This document shows positions 46,080 to 58,079 of a stretch of 64,000 nucleotides of DNA, one piece after another; the first letter of the stretch is position 1; the number at the start of each line of letters is the position of its first letter. This stretch comes from Xestospongia bergquistia. Taxonomy: Eukaryota; Porifera; Demospongiae; Haplosclerida; Petrosiidae. The stretch is taken from assembly GCA_963965975.1 (NCBI GenBank), contig OZ014413.1, positions 3,482,001 through 3,546,000 of the forward strand, given 5' to 3'. The notes beneath the pieces were generated by a model. It did not search any database. It was not told the origin of the DNA and saw only the letters and a list, made by a program, of their open reading frames with translations. A program made the translations under genes and the position numbers.

Positions 46080-48850
46080 CTGTTTTTTGTTCTTTAACTG
46101 ATACTCTTGATGATGTAGATGTATCCTCTAATAACATTCTTCTGTTGTAAGTTGTCTCTTTAGCTGATTCTTTTATAAGTCTATTTGATGCATTACAGTC
46201 ACTGATATCATCTCGTAAAACATATGATTCAATTTTTTCACCAATTCAAATCTCTTTGACACTCTTTACAGCAGTAATAATACTGTTCCATGTTACTGCT
46301 ATAACATTAATCCAACAGTTTAATACTTTAAACAGCTTAACTTTGTTTGGTAGATGTTCTTGCTGTAGTAGACTTTCAAGCTCTGCAGCAGGTACTTTCA
46401 ATTCTAATCCAATTTGAAACCATTTATGTTCAATGTCAACTAATTAATTGGTTAAGAAGATCATATACATCTGGTTCTGAGTGAAGTATAGAACCTGTTT
46501 AAAAAAACACAATAACAATTATGAAATATATACTGGTACATAATGATTCATAGTGCTATAATAAATTACTAACAACTGAAATAAAATGCAATGATGACAT
46601 CATATTCTTATATATTACATATTAAATTTATCAATTAACACATTACTTGTAACAATATAACATTAATGATAAAAGTCATATTAGACAGTCACCTTTTCAT
46701 TGTTGTAGCTAAAGATATATAGTATATAATGTATCACTAATAATTTCGAATTATCGAATTGGAATGTCTGCTTCAATGTAGGATTGGCTTATTTTGAGAC
46801 GTGTTTCATCAGCCAGTTTTTTCTCATCATCACCTCTGGAAATAGCATTTAAAGGATGTATGATTTTTTGTCCAGCAATATGATATGAAGAAATCACTTA
46901 TGTATATACAAATAAGTAACTTGTTCATATGGTTTCAATGAAGACCAAAGAATAGCATTTTAGTCATCTAAGGATTCACTACTATTTTCTGTCTTATCAT
47001 AAAATGTTCCAACTACTAGACAGAATGGATCTTTTAAAGAATAAGAAATACTTGAAGGCAAAGTAGGTGTCAGTACAGATGTTAGAGAATGAAATGATGC
47101 TTCAAGAAGTTGTTGGTTTGTGACTTGCCGTTCCAATGAATTGCCAATTTGTTTTCCATCAATACTGCAATAAAATTTAACTTTGTCATCAAGTTTTTCA
47201 TTTAGTTTGTGTGTGAGAATATTCACTGAATTCTAACGTAACAAAGCAGGACTAATGTCTAGAAAAGCAGCTTGACCTCCAGAATCTACTGCATATATCC
47301 AATGTGACTCAAAGAGCTGAGTAGACTCCTCCACATCAGGTACTAGAAACTTTCAATGGAATATCTTTGGAAACATTAGAAGCAGAAAATGGTGCAGCTT
47401 TAATAAATGGATTTATTTCTTGTGCATGATCAGTTACTGGTGGCTGTGTCTTGGCTCCTTTCTTGATGACTTTGGCAATCATCTTTAAACATTCAAGGTT
47501 TACTTCATTCCAAGACTGAGTAAATGAACCTTTTTCATCAACCATAATGGTTATAATCCTTACTTCAGGTACTTTAATTAATGGAGTGCTATCATGATTG
47601 ACTGGTGCAGGCTGATCAAGTAATACTTTCATAAATGATGATTTTCCACTTCCAGAAGAACCAGAAACAGATACTTTGGTCCATTTAATTTTGATATAAC
47701 CCTCTTTACGAGCTTTATTAAATAAGACAGAATAATCTAATTGTATAAAGAAAGACAAAAATCATCACAGTACAAAATATATATAATTTGTAGAAGTCTA
47801 CTAGTGTACATAATGACAACATTATAAGCAATTTGTTATACTTTTAATATAATATTGAATATATACTTCTACATACATAAACCATTTACTGTATCAATAA
47901 TCCAGGTATCTTATATCTATATGCACTTCTTTTGTAGATAAAGAAGCATTGATAAACTGTAGATGCTTTAAATGTTTGCTCTCACAATGTTGGGACAACG
48001 GAACAAATTAATACAAGCAACATCATTTCAACAAACTCAAGACATGTTAGATATCCTACATAAACTATATCCTAAAGTTTGAAGATATAGCATTACTTTG
48101 TAAGTGTGAAGAAAAGATAAACCTGTTTTCAGTCCAGTCATTGATTTAGGTCAAGCATGTATTACACGCTTAGGATTTAATAAAAGCTGGTCTTTAACTA
48201 CAATTTAGTCAATATTTGTCTAGTCCTATCATTATAAAGATAACTTACACAATAATTTAACTTTTAGTTAAAAACTAGTAATGCTTTTCTCACTATATAC
48301 ATGTATTAGGTAATCTAGAGAACATTTCTTATTAGACGGCAGCAATTAACAAGATTATAATTATAAAAATCAACCTAAAATTGTTAAGATAGTAATGTTA
48401 TTGCTATAAGGTCTTTAAGAATGAAGAGTTACAAGAAGCTATAAAACTGCTTAGGTAATTAAATATTGCATACCTTGGAGTTTCAATTACAAAATAGAGT
48501 CTGTCTTTAATAGACTGGGAAAATATCTTGCAAGTGTCCTCATGTTGCTGGGATAATATGAGCTGTTGTATTGAATTATTTTCAGTTAATGCATTAACAA
48601 TTTTCATAATATCATCATCATTCAGTAAAGTAATTTGATGAACTTTGAAACAATGGTTGTTTTATTACATTCCATTCCAGACTCCATATTTTATAACTAC
48701 CTGATCGTGATTTTATACCAAATTGTCTAAAGTAGTGTTCATAATACGTCTGAGTAATTTGCACTTTTCTGTTAACAAATTTTTGGACCAAATATTTATG
48801 CCTTTGCAAAATATAATCAAGAATGTACATTATCAATTTAGCTGCACACA
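46080..48850 (-). pseudogene. Locus E: LRR / Roc-like GTPase / death domain, decayed
   Basis: Minus strand, from right to left. LRR-like pieces (48700-48400: IVNALTENNSIQQLILS; about 48010-47930: SKHLKHLQFINASL). A Roc-like P-loop domain (47735-46960: Walker A GSSGSGKSS, then after a deletion and frameshift IYAVDSGGQAAFLDI, the DxGGQ switch motif). A short piece IHPLNAISRGDDEKKL ending ADIPIR and TAA near 46755. A death domain (about 46440-46180: IEHKWFQIGLELKVP, CWINVIAVTWNSIITAV) with TGA at about 46248 and a frameshift near 46438. TAG occurs within ALLR-NSVNIL near 47235. It parallels locus H but lacks the COR-like part. Several independent breaks make it a pseudogene as read. Confidence 0.65.
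47336..47735 (-). CDS. Locus E P-loop exon part (Roc-like)
   Basis: After an ACAATTAG acceptor: DYSVLFNKARKEGYIKIKWT, then VSVSGSSGSGKSSFMKVLLD (Walker A) and VPEVRIITIMVDEKGSF. It aligns with locus H at 60055-59800. About 100 codons present in H between here and the DxGGQ motif are missing. Confidence 0.6.
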
Positions 48851-48859
48851 TTATACAGA

Positions 48860-49331
48860 GTATTGGTAACTATAATAACAGAGGCAATAGCATTTAGAAC
48901 ACATTGAACTATTATAGAATTTGTGACAACTGAAGAGGTGCTTGCTCTCTTTTATCAATGCTACATATTATGCATTTAACAGAGGTGCTTTAATGGTATA
49001 CTGGAGATGTCAGAAAAGAACAGAAAGGCAGCCAAACTGTCAAAGCGTTTCATCAATCAAGTCACCACTTCATTGCAGCTGAGAGCTTCAAAAAATATGC
49101 AAAAGTAGATACATTTGAAGGTGAATGGCCTCAAACCTTTCAGTGGTGAACAATTACTGAATATATCCTAAGAATGCCTAATCCCACAATGTCTAATTTT
49201 TGACAAAGTGTTGTATTTATAGTGAGAACTTTTATTTACGAGATAGCAGCTCTAGCATGGCAAGTTCTGAAGGCTAAAACTACAATACAGTAGAAAGAAT
49301 AGATGACTTTATCTGCAATTTCAAGAGTCCC

Positions 49332-49340
<9 letters not shown>
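48860..49340. other. No gene recognised
   Basis: I see no domain-bearing frame on either strand between locus E and the repeat cluster at 49341. Confidence 0.35.

Positions 49341-49373
<33 letters not shown>
49341..49373. repeat. (GT)n microsatellite
   Basis: About 16 GT units directly adjoining the left end of the foldback element at 49374, as often seen at insertion sites of foldback elements. Confidence 0.85.
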
Positions 49374-49374
<1 letters not shown>

Positions 49375-49597
49375 CCTGATTTGCAAAAAGGGACCACTTC
49401 TGTCAAAACATTTGTGACCTTATTTGTAAAAAAACATTGTTAAAAGATACCAAGAAACAGTTTTACATACATATAACAATAGTTATGCATATATAACAAC
49501 TGTATTTATACAGTTTTTTGATATGTTTTAACAGTTGATTTTTCACAAATCAGGTCACAAATGTTATGACAGAAGTGGTCCCTTTTTGCAAATCAGG
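49374..49597. mobile_element. Foldback (hairpin) element, about 224 bp
   Basis: ACCTGATTTGCAAAAAGGGA at 49374 is complemented exactly at 49578-49597, and pairing continues inward for about 100 bases per arm with few mismatches (GACCACTTCTGTCA, ACATTTGTGACCT). The transcript would form a long hairpin. There is no coding capacity. Confidence 0.7.
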
Positions 49598-49599
49598 TA

Positions 49600-50043
49600 G
49601 CATATATAGCTTGTGGGGAGCTGTCTACCAACATGGTGGAATGTCTTTGAGACAAAGTCTGCCAGAACAAACAATCACATGAAGGGTGGCATAGCAAATT
49701 AAAAAAAATTGGCAGGCAAAATGCACCCAAATATATATGAAATATTTGAGTTCTTCAAAAGAGAACAATGTGTAATTAAACTTTCTACAAGCCAGTTAGC
49801 CTCTGGAACCAATCCACCTTGTTATTTGAAAAGAAATTATATTTCCAGATCCTACAGAAGAGAATAACACAACAGTTTGATTCAATGAGTCATTGACAAT
49901 AGAACTGAGTACTTTATTCAGTAATGTTGTTGCAAATTTATAACTATTAATAATAACAAAGGGGTGGTGTAGTTAGTAGCCTGGCCAGCCTTTTACTCCT
50001 TAGGGCGCTATTCTCCAGGGGACATGTAAACTTTGAAGTGGTG
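49600..50043. other. Upstream region of locus F, nothing clear
   Basis: No gene seen. It should hold the promoter of the plus-strand gene starting at 50044. Confidence 0.3.
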
Positions 50044-52760
50044 ATGGCTGAAGGAGATGATAATAGTAGCAGTAATTTTAGGGCTCTTGATGACAGTAAA
50101 ACAACAATCACTGTTTTTATTTTTTATTATATTTTGTAGATCAAACAAAGCTAACAGCTAACAATGTGATTAGGATAACTAGAAGGTGTGGATTTCGATT
50201 TGACAAAATTGGAGGAGAGTAGCAAGTGACCTAAATGTTCCTCTTAACCAAATAAGTAAACAACAGGACAATCTTCTATTGACAAGTTTTAATTATGAAG
50301 ATGCGTTTGAAGAATGCGTAGACTATTGGATGAAAAATGAAACTGCTACATGGGATAAATTTATTTACTCAATAGCTAAATTTGAACCGGAAACAGCTGA
50401 GAAAGTGAAAAACGTTTTAGAAGGTAACTTCACTTCCACATAAACACACACAGCAGTTCAAGTGAGACATTCCAACATTGTTTGTACAGGAATATGATGG
50501 TTGTCTCATTAGATGACTCTGTCTTTTACATAGGAAAAGAGTATTCTATGTTAGACACTACATCGATTGAAGGACCTGTACCAGTTGAATTACCAAGCAA
50601 GCTCTTGGCGGAAGGGATCCTTCAACCTGATGATGATAAGAAATTGAAAGATGTTCATGATTGGGATCAGGTGATTCAGGTGGTTCGACCTGTCTTTGAA
50701 AATGACCCCAAACAGCTCATTACTTTTGCTAAATTGTTGCTTCATTATGAAGAGACTACCCATGTAGGGAGAAGCATACTCCAAAAACCTCGTAAGACTG
50801 TTAGCCTTATTTGTAACAAAATGTCTAGTTAGCCAGTAGGAAATGCCAAACTTTATTTAAAGCTAAAATGGTTTGAATGGATTTCAAGGTTTAGGATTTA
50901 AGGTTTATCAATTAAAATATTGAAAGATACTAGCTCAATACATCATGTTGTTAAGTCCTATTATGTTTACTTATATAATAAATTTTTTATACTTATTTTT
51001 AGGTACTCCAGTATTGCCAATATCTCCGACATATGAGTCAAAATTTGATGAATTAATGTTTCAATTTGGATCATTTATGGAATCTATTCGAGGTCATTTA
51101 ATGGAATGTATACCATCAGCTGAAGAACTAAAAACGTATGTCGGGAGATGCAATAGAGACCTTAAACCTCAAATGTCATCTTGTGAAACGATCAATGACA
51201 TTCTTAGTATTATTGAAGAAAAATGCACAATAATTAATGTCGTTAAAATGGAGAAGATAGCAGAGAAATATAGATGCAAGAAAGCACTTGATCAGATCGC
51301 AGACTACAATGATGCAGTCTCAGAGTTTTGTAATGAAATTCGGCTAAACATATGTTGTGGTTTATCTCTATCAATCAGGCACACGAGTCAGCCTCTGATA
51401 TGTGAAAGGATTCGTTTTGTTTTGCAATGGGAACCAGAAGATCACACATTCAGTGAAATTAGAGGCATCATTTGGAAAGCATTTGAAGACATCTCAAAAG
51501 AAATATTGGTAATTTCTGCTGATAGAGATCAATCTGTCAGTGTTATTTGTTACATTCCACACACTCTCATTGATTTGGCTGTGCTGAAAGCTAAGCAGAA
51601 TCTTGATCTTTTGAAAGAGATGGATGTAGTGAGCTTATCTGTTGGATACTTTCCTATTATTGAAAAAGAAGTGAAAGAAGTGAGATTTATATGGTGTACT
51701 TTCTTTGTTTTATTTACAACTATATAGATTTCTGATGCATTCCCAGAGAAGAAAATGTTAACAGAAGCTGAGATATGGGATGACTCCAATCTACTGAAAG
51801 AACTGCATCAAAAACAGGAAGAAGTACAAGAACAGCAGAGTAAAATAAAAGGTAATGAAACCTACAAAATCCTATTTTAATATTGACATAACCTCAATTG
51901 TGTATATAAGCTTCAGCACTTAACATTGTAAGCACAAACACAGTATAATAATACATGGCCCACCCACTAAACACACCTCTTTAATAATATATTAATTAAC
52001 AAGTGACAATTTCTCTGTTTTCAAAGCTCTTGAACATAAATTGGAAGATGTAACTCAACAATTGGAAGCAAAAGAGGAAGAATATAAAAATTTCCTTCAT
52101 TCTTCTCTTGACAGTTGTCCAGGTTTGTTTATATCTTATATATAATATATCATTTCAACCTTGGCTAGAGCTCCGAAGCTCATTATGTATGAAAAATTTT
52201 AAATGTGCAATGCCTGAGTTACAAGAGTTTAGATCAACTTTCACTTGTGAGTAGGTCTGGGGATGAGACTATGGCATGTATTACTTAGTAGATTGCTACC
52301 AAAGCCTATAGCGAAATCCCTTGTGCAAAACTATGTTCCTAACTTCCTATGATAAGTTATGGTTCAAACATGTAACTAACTCCTGCTAATGTCTAGCATC
52401 AAAGTTGCCTGGGAATTTGCTCTTTTGCACACAATGATGAGTAGTTAACAACTTTATCATTTCAATCAATCACTCATCATTGCCATCAGAAAAAGGGTGT
52501 GGTTCTAGACCAGTGTTTGTACAATGGCATGACTTGTGACAATTGTTGGTACATTATTCTAATTATAGAAACACAAGCCAAGTTAATAGCTGATCATCTA
52601 CTTGGAAAACAAAAAGGCAAATATAATACAGTATATAGTTAATATTGACTCTGTTTTACTAGAATTGGAAGAACAATTGAAAATGACATGTTCAAAGAAT
52701 GAACAACTAGAAAGTATTTTAAGACAAACAAGTCAAAAACAACAATGTAATGATTACATA
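50044..52760 (+). CDS. Locus F: death-domain / death-fold / coiled-coil protein
   Basis: Exon 1 50044-50095 (MAEGDDNSSSNFRALDD), exon 2 50140-50423 (death domain: WRRVASDLNVPLNQIS, FEECVDYWMKNETATWDKFI), exon 3 50534-50791 (CARD-like: LPSKLLAEGILQPDDDK, FENDPKQLITFAKLL), exon 4 51003-51679 (two unrecognised domains), then coiled-coil exons 51728-51851, 52027-52122, 52569 to about 52616 and 52654 to about 52760. Exon 4 begins KFDELMFQFGSFMESIRGHL and is 225 codons long. Its first half is helical with conserved-looking cysteines (CNRDLKP, EEKCTIINV), its second half reads like a beta-rich domain (SVSVICYIPHTLIDLAVLK). Exon 2 has one apparent frameshift between FDKI and WRRVAS near 50209. Otherwise joins are phase compatible up to exon 4. 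The 3' end beyond the AT repeat is not resolved. An adaptor or receptor role in death-fold signalling is inferred. Confidence 0.6.
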
Positions 52761-52774
52761 GAAACCAGACATAC

Positions 52775-52812
52775 CTATATATATATATCTTTATATATAT
52801 ATATATATATAA
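52775..52812. repeat. (TA)n microsatellite
   Basis: Interrupted TATATA tract at the end of the last coiled-coil exon of locus F. The open frame through it is not meaningful. Confidence 0.8.
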
Positions 52813-52829
52813 TTGTATAATGGTTCAAA

Positions 52830-53360
52830 TTACATGGTTCAAAACAATCTTAGGACTGCCTCACATGTGAACCATGCCAATTGTAAAAAGTATAACAATC
52901 ACAACAGAGCAATTTGGTAACAATACCAAATAGCAAGGAAATTTGGCTAAGTTTTCATTTGGTGATTTTTTAAACTTTTGGCAAATTCACCAAATTACAG
53001 ATACAAAGTTTTTATATTAATATTAATAAGGATTCTACAACTGTCCTGCCATAGTTCTGTTTAATTTTCACCAATGATTTTTTCTTTCACTTTTGAATAC
53101 GATAAAATCTTAGTACTAAGTTTAAATTTTATTTTTATTTTTTAAAAACCCTTAATTTTGACATAATAACTTCATAAATTGATCCATGAAATTATTTAAA
53201 CATACAATTCTAATTTTAATGAAAACTAATGTAAAAATGAATTGGCCAAAATCTACTATAGTAAAAATTTAGAGGGCTTATAGCATATTATTTTAAAGAC
53301 CTAAGAATGTGTCTATAGAGAATAAACATTGCGTGCATTCCTTCATTAGTAGACACAAGA
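52830..53360. other. Convergent intergenic region, no gene seen
   Basis: AT-rich sequence between the 3' ends of loci F (+) and G (-). No coding or RNA signal is recognised. Confidence 0.35.
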
Positions 53361-53367
53361 TTTGTTA

Positions 53368-56300
53368 CTAAAAGTGATACTGTACTGTTTTTACCTTGAT
53401 TGGATGCAGATTAGTTACTTCAAACTCATATTTATATAGTCTGCTACCTTTTGGATTTTCCATAGACTTCTCAGCAACATGGACACCATCCTATAATATT
53501 GTGAATATATTAGTAGTAATCCTAGACTATGTTACACTATGAAATGCAAATCATAAATTTGAGCAATGTACATGTAGTACATTTTTGTCTTAAAATAATG
53601 ATACAATAAACAAAAGAGTTAACTTACGATGTATTTTCTTATATAATTGTTCAAACTTTTTGACAGACTCTTTCATGTAAGGATCATACATTACATCTTC
53701 ATGAAGAGAGATCTCTAGTGGAGACAACTGTATATTAGCAACTGGCCTTTGATATTCCTTGCCATCTTTAGACAGACCTTTCTCAATTGCATCTAAACAA
53801 ACATTTTAAAATAGAGAATACACAACAAAATTTGTATTGGTCCACACTTGTTTCCAATATTATATAGTATTAACCTTACATTCTAAAGCCTTGGAAATCA
53901 AGTGAATTGCCTGTGTCCTCTCTTCTGGGGCATTTCTTAAAGCAGCATTGAAAACAGAAGATTCTTCAGAAGCTCTCTCATATGCAGGTTTACTAGCAGA
54001 ACTAACAAAAAGAAATTTTCAAAAAAAATGACATGTTCTCATTACTATATGCTTTTTGCTTCTTGTGAGAGTGTTTACAATACCTAGTCAATGTGGTTGT
54101 TAAATTTAGTTAAAGGATTGTGAACATCATTAATCTTCAAATTTTGGATTCAAACACATCTCAAGTGGTACAAAAAGTGAAACTACCTCTAAATCTATGT
54201 TCATAACTTTTAATAATTACAAAAGTATTAGACGCTGGATAAAGAGATTTGAGGTTAGTATACATCAGTATATTGTCATAAAACAAGCAGGCTTTCAAGG
54301 TTTTAGAGTGTCTGGCTTTGCCAAAAATAGAAGTCAGGTGGTTTCTTGTTGACTAATGAGGCAGTGTGCTTTATGGATCAATATTTTTGGAGGTAAAGCT
54401 GCTTAAGCCTAACTTTTTATACCCTAGCAAATATATACACTTTGTCATAATATGATGTTAAACAGAATGTAGCAGTTAAATGTTGGCAGGTTCATGCTTC
54501 CTACAATAATACCAAAAGTGTGATCAAAAAAAATGTTCTGCTTTAGTTAAACATATTCTATTTGACTATAAACTTTGAATGTTGAATTTACATTTTGTGC
54601 TCCCTTGTTTAACATGTCTCAATATCTAAAGGATACAAACCCAATTCAACCATAACTGGTAGAGTGCGTAACATGAACCATTCACATAATTGTAAAAACT
54701 TCAAGAACTGATGTGGGGTTTGCTCAAGCTTGCACAATTAAACAAGTGTGACTAACCAGGACCATATCTTGTAGATGTTAGCAAAACCACACTCATTCTG
54801 ATAAAGTTTGGTAGGGCCAATTACAGTTTTAGCATCATAACTAACAAAACAAACATAAAAAAATAAGTATATCAAATTATTATTATAGCTACATACCTCA
54901 CTCGGCAACAGTCTGAATACTTTGTTTTTGGTTATTTGTAATCGAAAAAATACAAGTTTAGCTGGAATGCAGGCATCACAACTAATGGGCAGTGTGACAT
55001 CTACTGGCATAATATAGTTCATGTTCTGGTAGCTAAAACCATGACATGAATAATAGAAGACACAATAGACACCAGAATCCAATAAATGACAGAAGTAGTC
55101 CAAGATTTCCATCATTTCACCAAACCGCAAATCAGAAAATGAAAACACCTTAAAACCAATTTTCCTGAGAGTTTTAGACAAAAGTGTGACATCTTTGTGT
55201 GGATTTGTAAGTGATTTTATTTCACTACAGTCGTACTTCATGTTACCAATTAAAATTGCAATTTTCTCCCTTGCTAAAAACAGGAATGCAAACAAAAGTT
55301 ATATTAACATGTTGTGTGTGTTCACCTTATTACCACCTTTATTATAGCAAAGATCTAATTTTAGTTTTAAAACATGTGTCCTAAATTCTACAATTGTAAG
55401 GTATTAGTATATAGTAACTATCATAGAAGAAAAGTTTTTTTAAAGTTCCAAATTATGGTACAGAAACAACACAATTATTTTACTCATCAGGAATTTGCAA
55501 GTTTTTATCCCATAAAAATAACTACTATAGTAAACAGGAATAGTTTATAACAGTACTCATTGCTTATCATATATCTTTCCATCTGCTGTCTGAAAGGACT
55601 GCTCAGCTAAACAAGAATACATTTATATGTAAATACATAAACCATTTAAGTAGGTAAGATCAGTATTACTAATATATTACACACTAATACACTGGATAGG
55701 AGTCATTGTTATTAGTAAATTTGATGACTACCTTACCACTATGTTGATCAGTTTGGGTTTGATTGATTGTTTTTGATGATATGAAAAAGGAAAAAAAATG
55801 TTCATTACAAAGTCATTAAATATACAAAATATCACTTACACTCAATACGAAGTCCATGTACAACATTTGCTTTATCAGATGCTATTGATTCAGCTCCACT
55901 AGTAACTACACAGTGATATGACCCAAACTGAAGGTCGCTGATTGAAGATAGTTCAAGCGTATCCAATGTTTCATTTCTGGAATAATAATGTAGTATGTAG
56001 CATAAACACAAGTCACTTTTAAACAACTCTTTTGTGTATAATTGTACATTAATTAAACAATCACATTTTGTACCAATAAATTACATAAAATTTATAATAC
56101 ATAATAACTGCAAGTACAAAGACTAGACTAAAATATACCTTAACCCTTTGTCATCATGATACCACTGGTAACATAACTCCTTCGTTGATACTGCCTCACA
56201 GGTCAGAGTTATAGAATCATCTCTCACACATACATATGACTTTGGCTGAGTGTGATTAGTGATTCAACATGTGTCCATTGTGTGGTATATGAACTTTAAA

Positions 56301-57420
56301 TTTACAGTACTGTTTGATGTTCTGTATTATTTTACTTTTTCTTTCTCTTGGGGTTTACACTTAACAGTGACTACATCTGAAGACACAAATTCCTCCTCAT
56401 TTTGGACCTGAGAAATATACTGCCCCCAATCAGTGCCTTGTAGTGATGTAAACTCTAAAACTCCATACATGTTTGATCTACTTTGACTTTTTGATCACCT
56501 TCCTTTTTTAGCCACAGATATTGTATTGGACCTTTTCCACCAGCCTCACAATGCAGTAGAGCATATTGTCCAATATAACCTTTGACAAGTGTAGGCTGTT
56601 GTTCAAACCAAACTATACAACACACACACACACACACAGAAAAGAGAGAGAGAGAGAGAGAGAATCTTATCACCATGGACAAAGCTTCCTTATACCACAA
56701 AATATTGATTATGGTTTTAAAGTGGAAGTATGACCAGTGTAATAAACTTGCTACCACTTTGTTGACTTTTTTAAAAAATAAGAGAATGCAGTCAAAGATA
56801 TGCAAACCAAACACTACAAATAAATCATTGCTATAGTTTATAATATAGATGTACTTTAGTAATAGGTATAGTTATGGTAGTAATATATGTGAAATTTTAA
56901 TTTAAAATAACCAAACAATATATGGCAATAATCACCATGCAAACTTGATTCTCAAGCATTAGACAAATTAAATGTTAACATAAAATATGTACATACTTAA
57001 TGCCATATACAAGATATCAATAGTTAACACTAAAACTGTCTCTTACTTGAATGTACAGTGACTTTAGCTTCATCAGAGACAACTTCTGTAACAAAATTAT
57101 CTATGCTAACCACACAGCAAAAGATCAAAATATCATGTTTGTCCCAGGAATAACTTAAAACAGACTTCTTAACTATTTCTTCAGAGAGCAAAGTTACAGA
57201 ACGTCCTATACATGTATATCAGAGCAAATTAGCAACAGTTATGAATAAGCACAGTTTTATTACCTGGTTTCTTTCTGATCCATTTTATAAGTAACAGGTT
57301 TTCCAGATGGACTCTTAGCTATACATTCCAACTGAAATTTTTCATTGTAACGACATTCCAAATGAAGAGGTTGTACAACTATTACAATATCTTTGTTAGA
57401 TTCACATGAATAATCTAATG
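53368..57420 (-). CDS. Locus G: MALT1-like paracaspase with Ig domains
   Basis: Minus strand. Ig exons: about 57415-57260 (PLHLECRYNEKFQLECIAKS), about 57210-57040 (SVLSYSWDKHDIL, VVSDEAKVTVHS), about 56615-56335 (VKGYIGQYALLHCEAGGKGP, then GTDWGQYISQVQNEEEFVSS), about 56262-56153 (DDSITLTCEAVST, YQWYHDD) and about 55983-55841 (LELSSISDLQFGSYHCVVTS). Caspase-like exon 55273-54897: KIAILIGNMKYDCSEI, DVTLLSKTLRKIGFKVFSFS, DSGVYCVFYYSCHGF, MPVDVTLP. Then 54840-54757 (NECGFANIYKIW), about 54000-53880, about 53790-53630 and about 53490-53368, ending in TAG at 53370. Ig-Ig followed by this C14 domain is the layout of MALT1 paracaspases, arginine-specific proteases in NF-kB-type signalling. The catalytic histidine is present (SCHG). 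The cysteine motif is out of frame (see findings). No N-terminal death domain is visible. The tract may be the 3' half of one gene with locus H. Confidence 0.65.
54897..55273 (-). CDS. Paracaspase catalytic exon (C14 fold)
   Basis: It starts after a TTTTTAG acceptor with AREKIAILIGNMKYD, the first strand of the caspase fold, and carries GVYCVFYYSCHGFSYQNMNY with the catalytic histidine, then YIMPVD. The frame then ends KNKVFRLLPSE at a GTATGT donor. In the next frame the same bases give KYSDCCR followed by a GTGAGG donor, which matches the D-x-C-R motif around the catalytic cysteine. Exon length is 377 nt. Confidence 0.7.
56622..56664. repeat. (CA)n/(GA)n microsatellite
   Basis: CACACACA followed by GAGAGAGA within the intron next to an Ig exon of locus G. 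Confidence 0.85.
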
Positions 57421-57479
57421 CAAAAGATACAAAATCTTCACATAATGCCTTGTAGCCCCACCCATATCACGACTACTAC

Positions 57480-57680
57480 ATACAACATACCTGATTGAGT
57501 GTGAGATGAAGTAATAGATGGTGCTCTCAATGGATAATTGGATTATGAATATTTGGGTTCCTTTTTTTGAGGTTCCCTTTCATGTGACTTTGTGTTATTC
57601 TCAACACTAGACTCTGACTGATTTACTTCCTTTAACTTTGAATCATGTCCACAAGTGTCATCAGGGGCTGTCACTAAACC
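57480..57680 (-). CDS. Linker exon between COR-like and Ig parts
   Basis: The acceptor TTTAG near 57676 opens TAPDDTCGHDSKLKEVNQSE, then HEREPQKKEPKYS, a TAA, and YPLRAPSITSSHTQS before a GTATGT donor. The final RAP-S-TSS motif recurs at 63100-63190 (RYSATGCLLRAPSTTSSQST), where no stop interrupts it. The TAA near 57544 is therefore a mutation or error. The exon is low in complexity and likely a flexible linker. Confidence 0.45.
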
Positions 57681-58079
57681 GTATAAATAATTGATATCAC
57701 AATTATATTTAACTACAACTAAATCCTAAACTGGTGACAATACTTTACTATGAAACTTATTTAATTCTTATTACTATTATTACTTTATATGACTTCAGTA
57801 AATGATAATAGTAACTTAAGTCAGCAAAAATAATAAGTGTTGATACACAATCCTAGACTTGTAATAACTTCTATTGCTTATAAACTGATCTTTCTAATAT
57901 TGGTCTAAATAAACTACTATACCATATATGGTTATTATGTATGCATACCTAAAAAGCTTCCAAATATAATGATATGTACTATACATAGGCTACTATTGCA
58001 TGAATTTGTTGTTTAGAGATAAAAAGTAGCATTCTCATTTTATTTGTAGTTTGCATATAGTTACATTACTATGTTAAAA

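Noticed and set aside
56582-56836. Plus-strand frame through the CA/GA repeat
   Set aside because: Low-complexity sequence antisense to an Ig exon.
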